Source: Monoraphidium neglectum
Lineage: Eukaryota > Chlorophyta > Chlorophyceae > Sphaeropleales > Selenastraceae
Assembly (NCBI RefSeq): GCF_000611645.1
Contig: NW_014013624.1
Span: 1-64,000 of the forward strand
Reading direction: 5' to 3'
DNA length: 64,000 nt
In this document: positions 12,501 through 24,613 of the stretch, piece by piece
Layout of the letters: each line of letters starts with the position of its first letter
Position numbering within the stretch: the first letter of the stretch is position 1
Made by a program: the position numbers and the translations under genes
The notes under the pieces: generated by a model
The model's database searches: none
The model's input: the letters and a program-made list of their open reading frames with translations, nothing else
What the model was told of the DNA's origin: nothing

Positions 12501-14402
12501 TGGCGCGCCGCCCGGCGCGATGCCCGGCGCAGGCGGCCACATGGGCGGCGCTGCGGGCCCGCCGCCGCCGCCGCCGCCGGGCGCGGTCGTCGGGATGGGC
12601 GGGCCGCCAGGCGTGATGCACCCTGGCGGCGCGGGTGGCTCCCTGCAGGGGCCCCCGCATATGATGCTCGTCCCACCGCCGCCCGGCGCCATGCCAGGCC
12701 TGCAGCACGGCGGCATGGGCGGACCGGGCGCCATGGTCCCGCCCGGCATGGGCGGCCTGCCCGGCCACCCCGGGGGGCGCGGGCCGCCGCCGGGCGCGAT
12801 GGGGCCGCCTGGCGCGCTGGGGCCACAGGGCGGGCCGGTGGCGATGATGCCGCTGGCGGTGGGGCTCATCCCCATGGGCCCCGCGCCCGGCGGGCCCTTG
12901 GCCGGCGGCCAGGGCCTGCCGCCGGGCGTCATGGCCGGCCCACGGCCGCCGGGCGGCATGGGCGGGCCAGGCGGCGGCGGCGGCGGCGGCGGTGCGGGCA
13001 AGGGTGACCACCCTGAGCGGCGCGGCGGGCCTGGCGGGCCGGGCGGTCCTGGCCCCCACCAGGGTGGGCTGCGCCCCGACCCCCGGGGCCCCCCCCTGGA
13101 CCACCACGGCCCGCCCCAGCGCGGCCCCCAGGGCGGCGACCACCACCACCACCCGGGCGGCGGCGGCGCCGGCAGCAGCGGCAGGGGCGGGCCCGACATG
13201 GGCGTGCGCGGCGGCGGCGGCGGCGGCGGCGAGGGTGATGGGCACCATCGCAGCGGCGCGCACCACCGGGAAAGCCCGCGGGTCGGCAAGGCCGATGGCC
13301 ACGGGGGCGGTGACGGCCACTATGGCGGGCGCGACAACGGCGGCGGCGGGCCGGGTGGCAGGGGCGAGCGGGAGCGGGACGGCGGCTATGGCGGCGGCAT
13401 GGGCGGGGGCCCGCCTGCCAGCAGGGAGGGCAGCTTCCCTTCTGCCAATGGTGGGTGGCGTGCATGAGGGGCGGGGGGGTAGCGGGGCATGCGGAGCGCA
13501 GCCGCGGTCACTCCTGGCGCTCACTGCGACAGTCATGGGTTTGGCGCGTCCAAAACGCCGCTGCCAGGTCACGGCTGGGCTGGGTGGAGCGACGCCGGGC
13601 CGCGACCAGACCTGTTCGCCCCGCACCTCGTGTTCCTTGGCAGGGCGCAGCCTCCGCACCTGCCCCTCACGCCACCCACCACACCACCTATCCTCAACCC
13701 CTCCCAACAGGCCCCTACAGCATGCCCATGTCTGGCGGCATGATGCCCACCCCCATGCCCGTCATGATGGCCCCCGGCGGCTTCATGGGCGCCCCCGGCC
13801 AGATGGTCGGCTTCAGCCCCGGCCAGCAGGGCCCCGTCATGGTGCGCCCCATGGGGCCGCCCGGCGCCATGTTCCTGCAGATGCCGGTCGGCATGCCGTT
13901 TGTGCCGGTCGCGCCGGGCACCAGCCCCAGCGGTCGCGCGCCGTTCTTCCCAGGCGGCGGCGGTTTCATCGCGGTTGGCCCGGGGCCGGGCGCACCCATG
14001 GGCATGCCAGGGGCGCCCATGGGCATGCCCATGGGGGCCGACGGCGGCCCTCACGGCGGCCCCGGCGGGCACGGGCCCGGCGGGCCGTCGCCGGGCGGCG
14101 GGCGCGGGCGCGGCAGGGGCGGACGCGGCGGCTTTGAGCGGCACGGCGGCGGGCGTGGGGGCGTTGGGCCCTACCACCCGAGCGGCCCGCCGCCGCCCAG
14201 CGGTGGCGGCGAGCGCGGCAGCAGCAGCGCCGCGCCGCACGGCAGCCCGCAGCAAGTCCCACGAGACGGCAGCAGCCAGCCAGCACCGCCACCCTCGCAG
14301 CCGCCGCCGCCGCCGCTGGAGCCTGCGGCTGTGCCGGCAGCACCGGTCGCGCCGGCGGGCGGCGCGGCTGGTGGTGCTGGCGAGGGCGGTGCTGTGGAGT
14401 GA
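9569..14402 (+). CDS. ATXN2: Ataxin-2 family RNA-binding protein (Lsm, LsmAD, PAM2)
   Basis: Translation and stress-granule regulator of the ataxin-2/Pbp1/CID3-4 family. Seven exons: 9569-9709, 9838-10124, 10366-10477, 10703-10879, 11175-11675, 12031-13450 and 13711-14402; 1109 aa, all phases match. The Lsm-like fold spans residues about 30-120 (FFASVLIGHKVEVQ, TLDGVVYEGIFHCM). LsmAD covers roughly 160-260 (WDQFAVNKALYNVETTYEEE, LDEEAKYSGV). PAM2 lies in exon 6 (12316-12381): FNPNAKPFSLNVNAKPFVP, two overlapping copies of the L/F-N-x-N-A-x-x-F core that binds the MLLE domain of poly(A)-binding protein. The rest is Gly/Pro/Met-rich low complexity with an RGG-like stretch near the C-terminus. 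Extreme GC in exons 6-7 creates long open frames on the opposite strand that are not genes. Confidence 0.93.
12316..12381 (+). other. Overlapping double PAM2 motif in ataxin-2
   Basis: Encodes two PAM2 cores sharing residues: FNPNAKPFSL followed at once by LNVNAKPFVP. The second matches the LNxxAxxFxP consensus exactly; the first has Phe for Leu and Leu for Pro at its ends. Confidence 0.75.
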
Positions 14403-15460
14403 TTGTGGCGCGTACTCGCTCACCCCACCTTGGGCGTGTGGGCTCAGCGCGCCTCTTGGATTCAGAGAATGCGTGCAAGCTGAGAGCATGCAATTTAACG
14501 TGCAGCCGTGGTGTGCGTTTGGCATGGGCCGCGGCACGCCAGTTCCAGGCGTCTGGCCCCCGCAGGCCCGCCCGCCCCATCATCCCTGTCGCACTGTGCC
14601 CAGCTGTCTTGATTGTGCGTGTGACGTCTTGGTTTGGGCACCACAAAGCCAGAATGCTGGACACAGAGAGCTGATTGTTACACAGGGCGCTGGCAACGTG
14701 GAAAGAGACGCAGGCGAGAGGCAGCCTGGGGCAGCGGCAGGAACGCCGTGGGGACGTGCTTGGGGGCACAGACAACGGGCAGCGTGGTGGTGTCGGGCCA
14801 CGTAGCTGCAAGGGACTCAAGCCGCCACACATAGCCGCATGGTTATTAGGGCAGGCACCACACGCTGCGTGGGCGGCAGTTGCACAGGGGCTGCCACCCA
14901 GATTGCTGCGGTGTGACCCAGCCCTCAACGCACCCTCTGGCGTGAGGGAAGGGCGGCTGTGGCATCAACGAGTGTTGAGGGCACGTGCATCCAGCACGGC
15001 TAACGGCAGGTGTAGTGAGCATGACACACCGCCAGGGCAGTGAGTCGGCAATCGTTTTGAGAGGCCAGCCTCTTTGCTGTGTACTGTACAGGGTGCACTG
15101 ATGGCGCGCATGGCCGATGCTTGAACCAGGGCTCATGGTGAAAAACTGTGTGTAGCAGCCTCGAAACGAAGGAACAAGGAGGATGACACGCGAGTCAAAA
15201 ATTGAGCAAAGTAGGCGCAACAAAGGCGCACAAAGGCGCGGCTTGCATGTTGATGCGCGTGTCTCTCGCCTTTGAAAGCGCTTGTGAGGTCAAAACAAGA
15301 GTGGACAGGGCCACGACACCCTCGCGCCACCCACGCCAATCCTGGACGGGTCCAGGGCAAGACGCGTCACACCGCGATGGTCGGTGCCCTTCGTCCGCGT
15401 GGCGCCCACCGACCCACCTCGCCCGTTCGCAGGAGAGGGCAGCGCCGCTCCCGCCGGGCC
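14403..15460. other. Convergent intergenic region
   Basis: 3' flanks of ataxin-2 (+) and the 730-aa gene (-). No supported gene, only short chance frames. Confidence 0.5.
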
Positions 15461-15935
15461 TCATGCTAAGAAGGCATGGCTGAGGGCGGCCCCCGCAATG
15501 GTGCCAGCAGTCACAACCTCAGCCGCGCGCGCCACGCGCAGTATTGCGCGGAGCAGCGTCCCCCGAAGGCTGCTGTCGCGCGGCCGCTGCAGCTCGCCGC
15601 GCGCCACGCGTGCGCGCGGCTTGGCCACGCCTTGCAGCCGCCAGCCAGCGATGGCGCGCGCGGCCGCTTCCAGCTGGGCCCCCGCCGCATTGGCTGCTGT
15701 TGGCACGGCGGGTGGCAGCTGCTGCGGGGCACCCTGCTGCAGGAGCACCTGAACTAAGTCGCCGTTGGCTGCACTGCCGCACGGGTCGCTGCTGAGCACA
15801 GGGGCCGGGAGGCACGCGGTAACACCCTGCTGTGGCGCCGGGCCTGCCAGGGCCGTGGCAGCGTGCCCAGTGTGCTGCTGACCATCGTGGCGCCTACCGC
15901 GCCTGCGCTTGGCACCGTGCCGGCACGGCCTCTGC

Positions 15936-15968
<33 letters not shown>

Positions 15969-18146
15969 ATCGTCACCGCCTGGCCAGCAGTGTGCGGCGC
16001 GGCGGTGGCAGCGGCGGCGTCGGGAATGGCTGCCGCACTCTGCTGCTGCTGCTGCTGCCCCAGCCGCCGGTGCTCCCGCTGGCGCTGCCGCCTCGACATG
16101 GGCGCGGCTGTGATGGCCTTGCCGTCGTCGAGCCGCCCCTGGGCACTGCTCTCTGCATGTGGGGCGTGTGCTGCAGCGGTGAAGTCGCTGGAGGAGCTGC
16201 ATGCGCTGGAGCTGCCCGCCTGAGATTGGCGGCGGAAGTGGGGTGAGGATGAGAGGGTTGTGGCACTTGGGGCCTAGAACGCCCGAACCGCCTAGTCACA
16301 CTGGTGGGACCTGCTCGGCGGGCTGCATGGCTGTAAACGCCCAGCACCACAACAGCCTCAACCCCACCTAGCACGCAGGGCCATCGCCACAGCCAGTCCC
16401 AGTGCCCTGATGAAGTAGGCACCCAAGCGTACCTGCTTGTTGCCCACAAAAGCGATGGCTTGGCTGCTCGCAGCACCCAGAACCGCCACCCCGGCCACCG
16501 TGTCCACTGCGGCCGACGCCGCGCCAATCAGTGGCAACGGGAGGTCAGCCGACACCAGGTGTGATGTTGCTGCCGGGACAGCGGCGCGCAGCGGCACAGT
16601 TGCCTGCGTCATCGGGGATGCAGGCGCACAGGCGTCTGTGGCGGCATCCAGCACGGACGCCTCCAGGGCTGCCGCCGCTGCAAATGCCGCCTGCTCGAGC
16701 TCCTGGCTAAGAATTTCCTGCGCCCGCGTCCGCGCGGCAAAAGTGTCCCTGGGGTTGGGATAGGGGCCGGAGGCAGAGGGTGAAGGTACTTACTGCGGGC
16801 CAAGGCCACCGCTGCAGGCTGTCCCCCTGCGCTCAGTCCCCAAACACTGCAAGGCGACAAACGCGTCGCCTGCCTTGCCCCAGATGCCTGCAACGCTAGT
16901 TGCTTTCCGAGTACCCCCGCGTACCTGTCTCGCTCCTCCCCAGCACACAAGCGCATGCACACACACCCACACACACACACACACTCACACACACAAGCAC
17001 GCACACATGCGGTGCTCTGCCCACCCACCACTGCTGCCAGAGGTCATCGGACAAGATCACGCGCCGTGCCCCGTCGGCGCCCGCCAGCGCCGCCGCCCGC
17101 GCGACCCCAAACGCCGAGGCGGTCTCCAGCGCGCCGCCTCTCGCGCCGCCGCCGCCCGCCGGCACACCAGCCGCGCGCGCGGCGGCGGCGACGGCGGCCT
17201 CCGTCTCAAACTCCATGGCGGCGTCGGCCACGGCCTCCATCAGGCTGTAGGCGGCCGGCTCGCGGCCGGCGTCGAGCCACAGCGCCTCCACGTCGCGGAA
17301 GAGTTCAGACAGCAGGCCCCGCAGCAGGCCGGCCGGCGACGCGGCGGCGCCGCGGCCGATGCCCGGGACGCCGATGTCGGGCGGCGCCTCGAGCAGCTTC
17401 CTCAGGGCGCCCCAGCGACGCTCCAGGGCGAATAGCTGCTCCCCAAAGCTTGGGGGCTCCCGCTGGATCGGCTGCTGCGGCGGCAGCAATGGCGGCGGCG
17501 GCAGCGCGATAATGGCAGCCGCGGCGGAGGCGGCGGCGGTGCTGCCGGTCCGGGCGCCTGCTGGACTGTCGTCGTGCGGGGCGTCGTCGGCCGGCGCGTG
17601 CAGGCAGCGCCACCGCAGCGCGGCGACCTGCTCGGCCAGCCGGCCAGCCTCCGGGTCCTGCGTCGCCATGGCTGCGCGCTGCACATCGCGGAGCAGCACG
17701 TCCAGCACCCTGCCCGTGTCGACAGCGGGGGCAGGTGCACAAAGGACGCCCCTGCCGCCAACAACACGGCTGGCAGCGTGCCGCTGCGTCCCAACCGCGC
17801 TGCCACGGCCACTCTCTACAAGGCGCTTTGTCGCCTCGAAGCGTCCACGAAGTTGTTCAAGCTCCAAGCTGGGCCGCTGCAGGGTGCTGGGAATCGTTGG
17901 ACCGGGATGCTGCACCCGCCAGGCGACGCTGGATGCTAGCGCATGCTGACGGCGCGCCCCTCGAGGGCGGCCTGGAAGTGTGGCCACACTGCTATTATTG
18001 ATGCCCAGGCACGCCCTCAGCCGCAATACAGCACGAATAGCGCAGGCCGGCTTGATGCCGGGGAGGTCCCATCGCATTCTGCCGCTACGGCCCTGATGCT
18101 GTAATGGGCGAGGTGTAAGGCTCGTTGTTGAACTGATCCCCAGCAT
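15461..18146 (-). CDS. Unrecognised 730-aa protein with polyQ tract
   Basis: Minus-strand exons 18146-17029, 16748-16433 and 16219-15461; junction phases (2 then 0) fit. The last two exons are the firmest. Exon 1 is one open frame and may hide an extra intron or a later start, for example around 17840-17700. Visible features: an Arg-rich N-terminus that could be a transit peptide; helical heptad-like stretches (SLELEQLRGRFEATKRLVES, LAEQVAALRWRCL, FGEQLFALERRWGALRKLLE); an Ala-rich helical part in exon 2 (RTRAQEILSQELEQAAFAAA) with a mildly hydrophobic end; a CAG-encoded glutamine run; and a hydrophobic C-terminus (VVTAGTIAGAALSHAFLA). I cannot name a family or function. Confidence 0.5.
15937..15968. 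repeat. (CTG)n trinucleotide repeat encoding polyQ on the minus strand
   Basis: About ten CTG units within the last exon of the 730-aa gene; translated on the minus strand they give about ten consecutive Gln. Confidence 0.9.
16950..16996. repeat. (CA)n dinucleotide repeat
   Basis: CA-rich microsatellite in the first intron of the minus-strand 730-aa gene, with a few interruptions. Confidence 0.9.
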
Positions 18147-18924
18147 GTGTCGAGGACGGGTTGTTCAACGCAGGTTTGGCGGATTGACAGCAGCGGGTGC
18201 AGCACACCGCGGACGATCGGCAGCCAGAATGCATGCGATGTTACATTTACACTTCGGTCGTGACTTCGGCAGCACGCCCAGCCCCGTCCATGCTGTGCTT
18301 TTTTGTCACCCCGCGCATTGTTGGCGGCACACCTGGACTCCTAGTGACTGTTGGCTGTAAGGCTGTGTGACTGAGATGGCCTACGGTTCCAGGGAGTCTT
18401 TCAATGTTTTGAAGCGTGTTTCAAACTTGAACGAGGTGTCTGCTGGCGAGGCGGCCCGCTCTGGTTTGCTGATGATGACCTGCTGAGTCAGCTACATCCT
18501 TGCGCTGCAGGCTTTGTCTGCCTGAAAGCGAAGCAGTTGACACATCAGTGATTGTTACCTCTTCATTAATGTATGCGACACAGCACGTCTCGATTAAATT
18601 TGATGCAATTGAGGGACATAAAGGGCATATGCCTAGGTCCACTCCGGGTTGAGCAAGCTTTTCTGGTAAGAGGTGCAAGACGAGGGCCACCCTCGCAGCC
18701 AACAACATGTTCAAAGAGTACGGTGAAGTCACACAGACTCAAACAGTATGCATTGAAGGGACAGTGATCGATGGAAACCCAACAACACGCGGCTTGGTGG
18801 CTGCAGCAAAAATCTAGTTGCAGCACTACTTCTATACCATCAGGCCGTGGTACTGCATGCCAGCTGGCTTGACCACGAGCAGGGCCACAGGAAGCCAGCG
18901 GTACTGCCACTCCCACTCGATGAA
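18147..18924. other. Intergenic: MetE 3' flank and upstream region of the 730-aa gene
   Basis: Both neighbours are on the minus strand. No supported coding sequence. AT content is higher than in the exons. Confidence 0.5.
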
Positions 18925-21900
18925 TTAGCAGCAGCCCGCAGCGGCGCAGGAGCGTGCGGGCGCCGCGGTGGTGGCCGCCACCCCCTTGCCAGGCCCCTTG
19001 GATGGCCCCTCCACCTCGGCGCGCAGCGCGTGGGCGGCGGCCACCATGTTGCGCAGCGACGGTACCACCTGTTATTACGAGGACGAGGGTGCCGGACGAC
19101 TTGATGGACGTGCCGGCCAGGGGCGCAGTGTTCAACAGGACAGGGGAGGTCACGCAGACCTGTTGCTGCGCAGTGCAGCCTGGGGAGCCCACACGATGGC
19201 ACCTCAGTTGCAGGCAGCAATTGGCCCCCTCGTGCACGCACCTCGTCCCAGGTGCGTGTCTTGAGGCCGCAGTCGGGGTTGACCCACAGCCGCTCCGGCG
19301 CACCCGCCAGGATGCCAGTGGCCAGGAAGGTGCGCAGCTTGGCCACGAGCGCGTCGACGCCCGGCACAACAGGGCTGTGCACGTCATATACGCCTGCACG
19401 GGCGATGGTGGTGGTCGGGTAGAGCAGTGAGAAGCCGGACGGTTCAGTGTTGATGGATCTCTTGAGGTTGCGTCGTGTGCACAAGCGGGCGTTCTCATTC
19501 CAAAAGGCAGGCACCCGTAGTCCTCCCCCACCCGCAGCCCGCATTCGCATCATCCCAGCCACCAGCTCACCAGGCCCGAGGTCAGCGGTGTACCCGGCCT
19601 GCGCCAGGGCGCGCACCATGGCGTCACCACTGCGCGAGTTCTCGATGGTCAGCACATCGGCTGCGGGGCGAGGGGTGGGAGGCGGGCCGGGTGCTGTCAG
19701 AGCCTGCACGCTCTACATGCAATGACCCCAACCAGGCCAGACACCTGAAGACTTCAGTATACAGTAAGGGTGCAACTAGGAACCAGCAGCCTGTTTCAGC
19801 TCCCCCGCCCCACACACACCCTTGGCTGATCCACCCTCCCTCCCCAGCCCGCTGCGCCCCTCTTCCCCCGCCTCACGCACCGTCCATGTCGATGATGGGC
19901 TTCATGATGTCACCAAAGTCGGAGTAGCACAGGTGCGTCACGACCTGGGTGGACGGCGCGGCCACTGCAGTGCACAGCCTGCGTCGTGAGGGGGGTAGGT
20001 GGGGTGTGGGAGGGATGCAGAACTAGCCTGTTACAAAAGCAGGTGCAATGAGACATGGACTTTGTTCCTGACATCAGGAAGTGTCACCCAGTCACTGTTG
20101 ATAATCCACACCCTTATGTGAACGAGTAGAGCTGTTTGAACAGGCACTACCTACTGCTGCCCAGGGCGACAGTCGTCCATGCTTTTTCAAAATCACAACC
20201 TCCCCGCAGCACCCCCCATCCAGGCCCCACCTGAAGGCGTCCACCGCCCAGCTGAGGTAGCTGTCCCACTTGGCGTGCTTCAGGGGCAGGCCCTCGCGCA
20301 GGGCCGGCTCGTCCACCTGCACGATGCGGCAGCCGGCGTCCTGCAGGGCCGCCACCTCCTGGCGCAGGGCCAGGGCCAGCTGGGAGGGGAACGCGGTGAC
20401 GCAACACGGGGGGTGCAACAGTCAACAGGACGTCCTGTGAAGGGTTGCTGGGGCCTGCTGCGGCTGAGCCTAAAGCAAGCATGGATTCTCGTGGGGGATG
20501 CAAGGATCGCAAGGTTGCATCAAACGTAGGCGCGCAACATCCCACGGCTGGCTACTCTATGTCACCAATGCTGGCACCCCTGCCGAGCCCACCCCCAACC
20601 TGGAAGGCCTGGGCGCGGCGAGAGAGGTCCTTGCGGGGGAAGCTCCAGTTGAGGATGGTCACGGGCCCGGTGAGCATGCCCTTGACGGGGCGCGGGGTCA
20701 GGTCCTGGTGGCGACGGCAGACGTGTGGAGCGAGACGCAGGGCGGGATACCTGCTAAATGATAGCACGCTTGTGTGCAGTGATGACACAAGCGACCCCAG
20801 GGTTGGGTTGGGTGCTGCAGTGCAGCAGCGGGCATATCGAAACGGCTGTGCATGACCTGCCCAACATTCCAGACAATGAACAGGTCTCCATGCTTCCTTT
20901 ATAATCGCTCTGCCCCCGTCTCCATGCCCACACACCTGCGCGACCTTGAACTCGCGGACTGTCATGGCGTTCACAAAGGCCACGTCACCAGCGATGATGG
21001 GGGGCCGCACGTAGCGGGAGCCGTAGGACTGGACCCAGCCGTGCTGCGTGAACACCATGCCGGACAGCTGCATCCCTGCAGGGCAACGTACGTGGGGTAT
21101 AGGTGCAGGGTGTGGTGATTCAGAGCATGGTTGCAGGCGGAAGATCTGCACCAGTTGCTGCACAGGCTCAAACCGTTTGCGCGGCGGATACCGCCATTCC
21201 ACCCTCTCACCAAAGTGCTCGCTCATGTCAGTGCGCTCCGCCTCGCCGTGCACCAGCACATCAATGTCCAGGCCCTCCTGGGTTGCGAGTGGGGGGCAGG
21301 CCGGGGATGTTGGGTGCGGTGGCGTCAGCACGAGAGGCAATCCCACAAATGAGCAACGGCCAGGCTGAAATTCTGCAGCGCTTTCTGCTTTATTTCCCAA
21401 CAACAGTACAGGCCGCACAGCCGCACGTGCCCCCATCCTGTGTGCCCCCCACCTGCCCCCGCCCTGTGCCCCCCACCTGGATGCCGATGGCCAGCGCAAT
21501 CTGCTGGTCGATCAGCCGCTCGTAGGTGGGGCGGTCAATGGCGCCGGACTTGAGCTGGGCGCGCAGGCGACGCACCTGGGCCGTCTGGGGGAACGACCCA
21601 ACTGCACACAGCAAGATGGGGGCAGGCAGATGGGGGTGGTCTGGTGAGAAGGGCTGCTGTTGTGAAGAGGGGCGCCACAGGTGTAGCTTGCGTAATTTGC
21701 TCTCCACATCAGTCAAGGCAGGAAAGACTGCAGCAAATCATACCAAGTTGGGATGAAAGCAAAGCGGGACACGCCTCCCCCGCTGCCTGCCGCGGACTCA
21801 CTGCTCGTCGTGGGGAACGCCGGGAACTGGGGCTGCTTGGCGCGGCGCGCCTCAAAATTCTCCGCGCGGTCAAACATGGCGCGCTCCAGCTCCATGGCGC

Positions 21901-24613
21901 TATCCCGCACTCGGCCCACCCAGCCGCCGGCCGCGCCGGCGGCCCCGCTGACGCCCTTGCCCGCCGCCAGGCGCGCGATAGCTCCGAGCTTCTGCACGGC
22001 AAAAGCCAGGCGGGGGGCCAGGCCGGCGGGGAGGGCGGGCTCCAGGGTGACGTCCCAGGGCAGGTGCTGCAGGGACACGCTGGAGGTGACGGCCAGGGAG
22101 GACGCCCCCAGGGTGCGCAGCTCGTTCAGCAGGGCGGTGCAGGCCCCTGCGGGTCGGTGGACAGGCGGGATGGTCGCGGGCGTCACAGGGTGCACGCGGT
22201 GAAGCCTTTTGAGCATGCGTTGTGCTTCGTGCAGCGACATCGCACCCGACCATATGCAGCAGCTACGCTTGGTTCAAACGTCATGCAGGTGCAGCGCAGG
22301 GCCAAACCACCAAAGGCAAGGCGCGTGCGCATGTAGAGACCCACCCTCGTCGTCGGCCCACACGGAGCGGCCGTCAACGCAGCCGACACCCAGTCGCTTG
22401 TCAGCGGGCCAGCCGTTGGCCCTGATGAGGTCCAGGGTGGCGTTGGGGGCGGTGGCGCCAGGGACGCCGCAGAAGTCCAGGGTCAGGGCCCTGACCGGCA
22501 GCTGCGCCACCCAGGGGTAGGCCTCGCCCTGCGCGGATAGGGATTCAGGGCCAGAGTGCGGCGTTGAGTGCTCGACAGCACGGCCCAACAGCATCCAGAG
22601 AGATGATCTTGACCAGTCCTTCATGAGGGGGTGTAGCACCATGGGTCTGGCACAAATAGATTGCAGGCCCCCGCGCCCGGGCTCCTGCCGCAGTGCCGCA
22701 GGGCGTCTCTTCCCTCCCCTGGCCGGCCGCAACCCACCAGGTCGTCGTAGCAGGCCACCAGGTGGATGGGGCAGCCCACGGCCGCCAGCTGCGCGTACGC
22801 CGCCTGCGCCGCGCGCTGAGCGGCGGCACCCTTGTCCGTGGCGAGCGCCGGCTCGTGCAGCTGCACCTCGGGGGCGCCCACGGCCTGCAGCTGGCGCAGC
22901 AGCTGGGCGTACGAGGGCAGCAGCTTCTCCACCACAGACTCAATAGGCAGGGTGGTGGACGACAGCAGGGCAAAGGTCACGGGGCCCACCTAGTGGTTGG
23001 GTGGGGTGCACACACATTTGAGATGAGTGGGTTGTGATGATTCAATTTGCAAGGAGGCATCCATGAAGTGCGCATAGCATGGGCGTGTGCTGCGTGTGTG
23101 CACGAGGCCGATGCTGCCAGCCGCAGGTGTCGGTGGCCGCTCACAGGAGACTTCGCTCGGCCGCACACGATAAGGACTTGGCCGCGGCCCCCTGCCCGCG
23201 CACCCCATCAACCCACCATCATGGGCACCGCCGCATCCTTGCCCAGCAGGGCCTGGCCCCTCTTGAGGCGGTCCAGGATGGCTGAGAAGTCGGGCTTGGG
23301 GGCGAAGCCCTCCTCCAGCTCCGGTACCTGCGGGGCGGGACGCAAGGGGCAGGGCACAGGGGTACATGAGGACATCCACGCTCAGGGGGCCCCGGCTTCT
23401 GGGCAACAACATGCCCTGCAGCGAGACGCCCCACACCACAACATTCATTCGGGCTTTGGCGTCGGTGGCGCAGCGCCCCTGTTGTGTGCCCCTAAAAGCA
23501 GGACCGGCCTCCCCCAGCCTTGCCACCCACCAGGTAATGGTAGTTGGTGTCCAGGAGCTTGGACATGTCCAGGGCCGGGGCGTTGGGGGCACCGCGCGCC
23601 ATAGCAAAGTAGAGTTCCAGGCCAGACAGGTGCTGTGGGTGAGCAGGTGAGGGGGGCGGGGGCGCGATGGCACACGGGTGATGGGATAGACAGACAACTG
23701 TGCGAGGAGCGTGAATGAAGGGGGGGCAGGGAGGAGATACCAAGGGGTGCCAGGAAACTGAGGGTTTGTGTGCGCGCATGTTTGCAAGTGAGATCTGTGA
23801 TGAGGCAAGAGGTGAAAGATGTTGGTGCCCAGACGAGGCAGGCTCATCTCACGGGCAGACGCTGAGCTTGAGGTCATGCCGGCGACACGTGCGGCGAGGC
23901 GCATCCTTGGCACCACTCACCTTGAAGCGGGCCGGGGCGACGCCCAGGGCGTAGACCATGTCCAGCACCTGGTCATAGTAGGTGCCGTCCAGCGCGATCA
24001 GCTGCACACCAGCCGCCTGCTGGGCACGCCAAGCCTCCTCATCAACGGCCGCAAACGAGGCCACCAGGTCAGGCTCTGACGTCTTGCCCTTCCAGAAGCT
24101 GCGGCCATGCAATTGAGTGCTTACAAGATTAGTATGCGAGCGGCAGTCTCGATGGTTGGCGGTTTGTGCCCTGGACAACAGACAGCCAATACATGTCGGT
24201 GCCAAAGGCCACCCGAGCGCGGGTCCCGGCGCTGAGAACAGATGCAAGGAGAGGGCGGGTGACAAGCGAGGCAAATGCGTCGTTCACACTGATGGCGTGG
24301 CAGCGGCTGGCATACAGGCCTCGTCGAGTGCATGCGCCTTTGCTTTCGGGCCTTTGCGCAAGGCAGTCGGCCCCACCTCTCAAGGGCCACCTTGGCCTGG
24401 CGCTTGGATCCAGTGCGTGGGAAGCCTGATCAAAAAGCGGAAGCAACGACAGCGGGGCAGGATGGGCGAGGTCAGGGGGTTCGTCAAGAGGGCGCAGTGC
24501 CAAGGATACTTCACGGCCCCAGATCCCTTGCATGACAGTGTTTTAGAACCAATATAGCGATCGCGCAGGGCCCAGTGCGTTGAAGGCTCACCGATAGTGG
24601 TGGAGACAGCCAT
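18925..24613 (-). CDS. METE: Cobalamin-independent methionine synthase
   Basis: 5-methyltetrahydropteroyltriglutamate-homocysteine methyltransferase, the B12-independent last step of methionine synthesis. Seventeen exons, in coding order: 24613-24592, 24425-24377, 24098-23921, 23632-23531, 23327-23217, 22989-22738, 22528-22345, 22146-21802, 21601-21477, 21277-21211, 21075-20936, 20704-20600, 20379-20231, 19978-19881, 19660-19571, 19393-19242 and 19068-18925. Lengths sum to 2313 bases, 770 aa, right for the family (about 765). Exon 1 codes only MAVSTTI plus one base, then [16 protein letters not shown] follows. Zinc ligands are in [14 protein letters not shown] and NPDCGLKTR. Other landmarks are FDTNYHY-like [49 protein letters not shown] and PGVYDVHSP. 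There is a non-family tail after [13 protein letters not shown]. Confidence 0.97.

Noticed and set aside
11884..13707. 607-codon minus-strand open frame opposite ataxin-2, plus several other long antisense frames there
   Set aside because: It is a by-product of extreme GC and GGC/GCC periodicity; the translation is Ala/Arg/Pro without domains, and the sense strand has a phased, recognisable gene.
16950..16996. CA repeat as a possible telomere-like or regulatory element
   Set aside because: It is an ordinary intronic microsatellite with interruptions.
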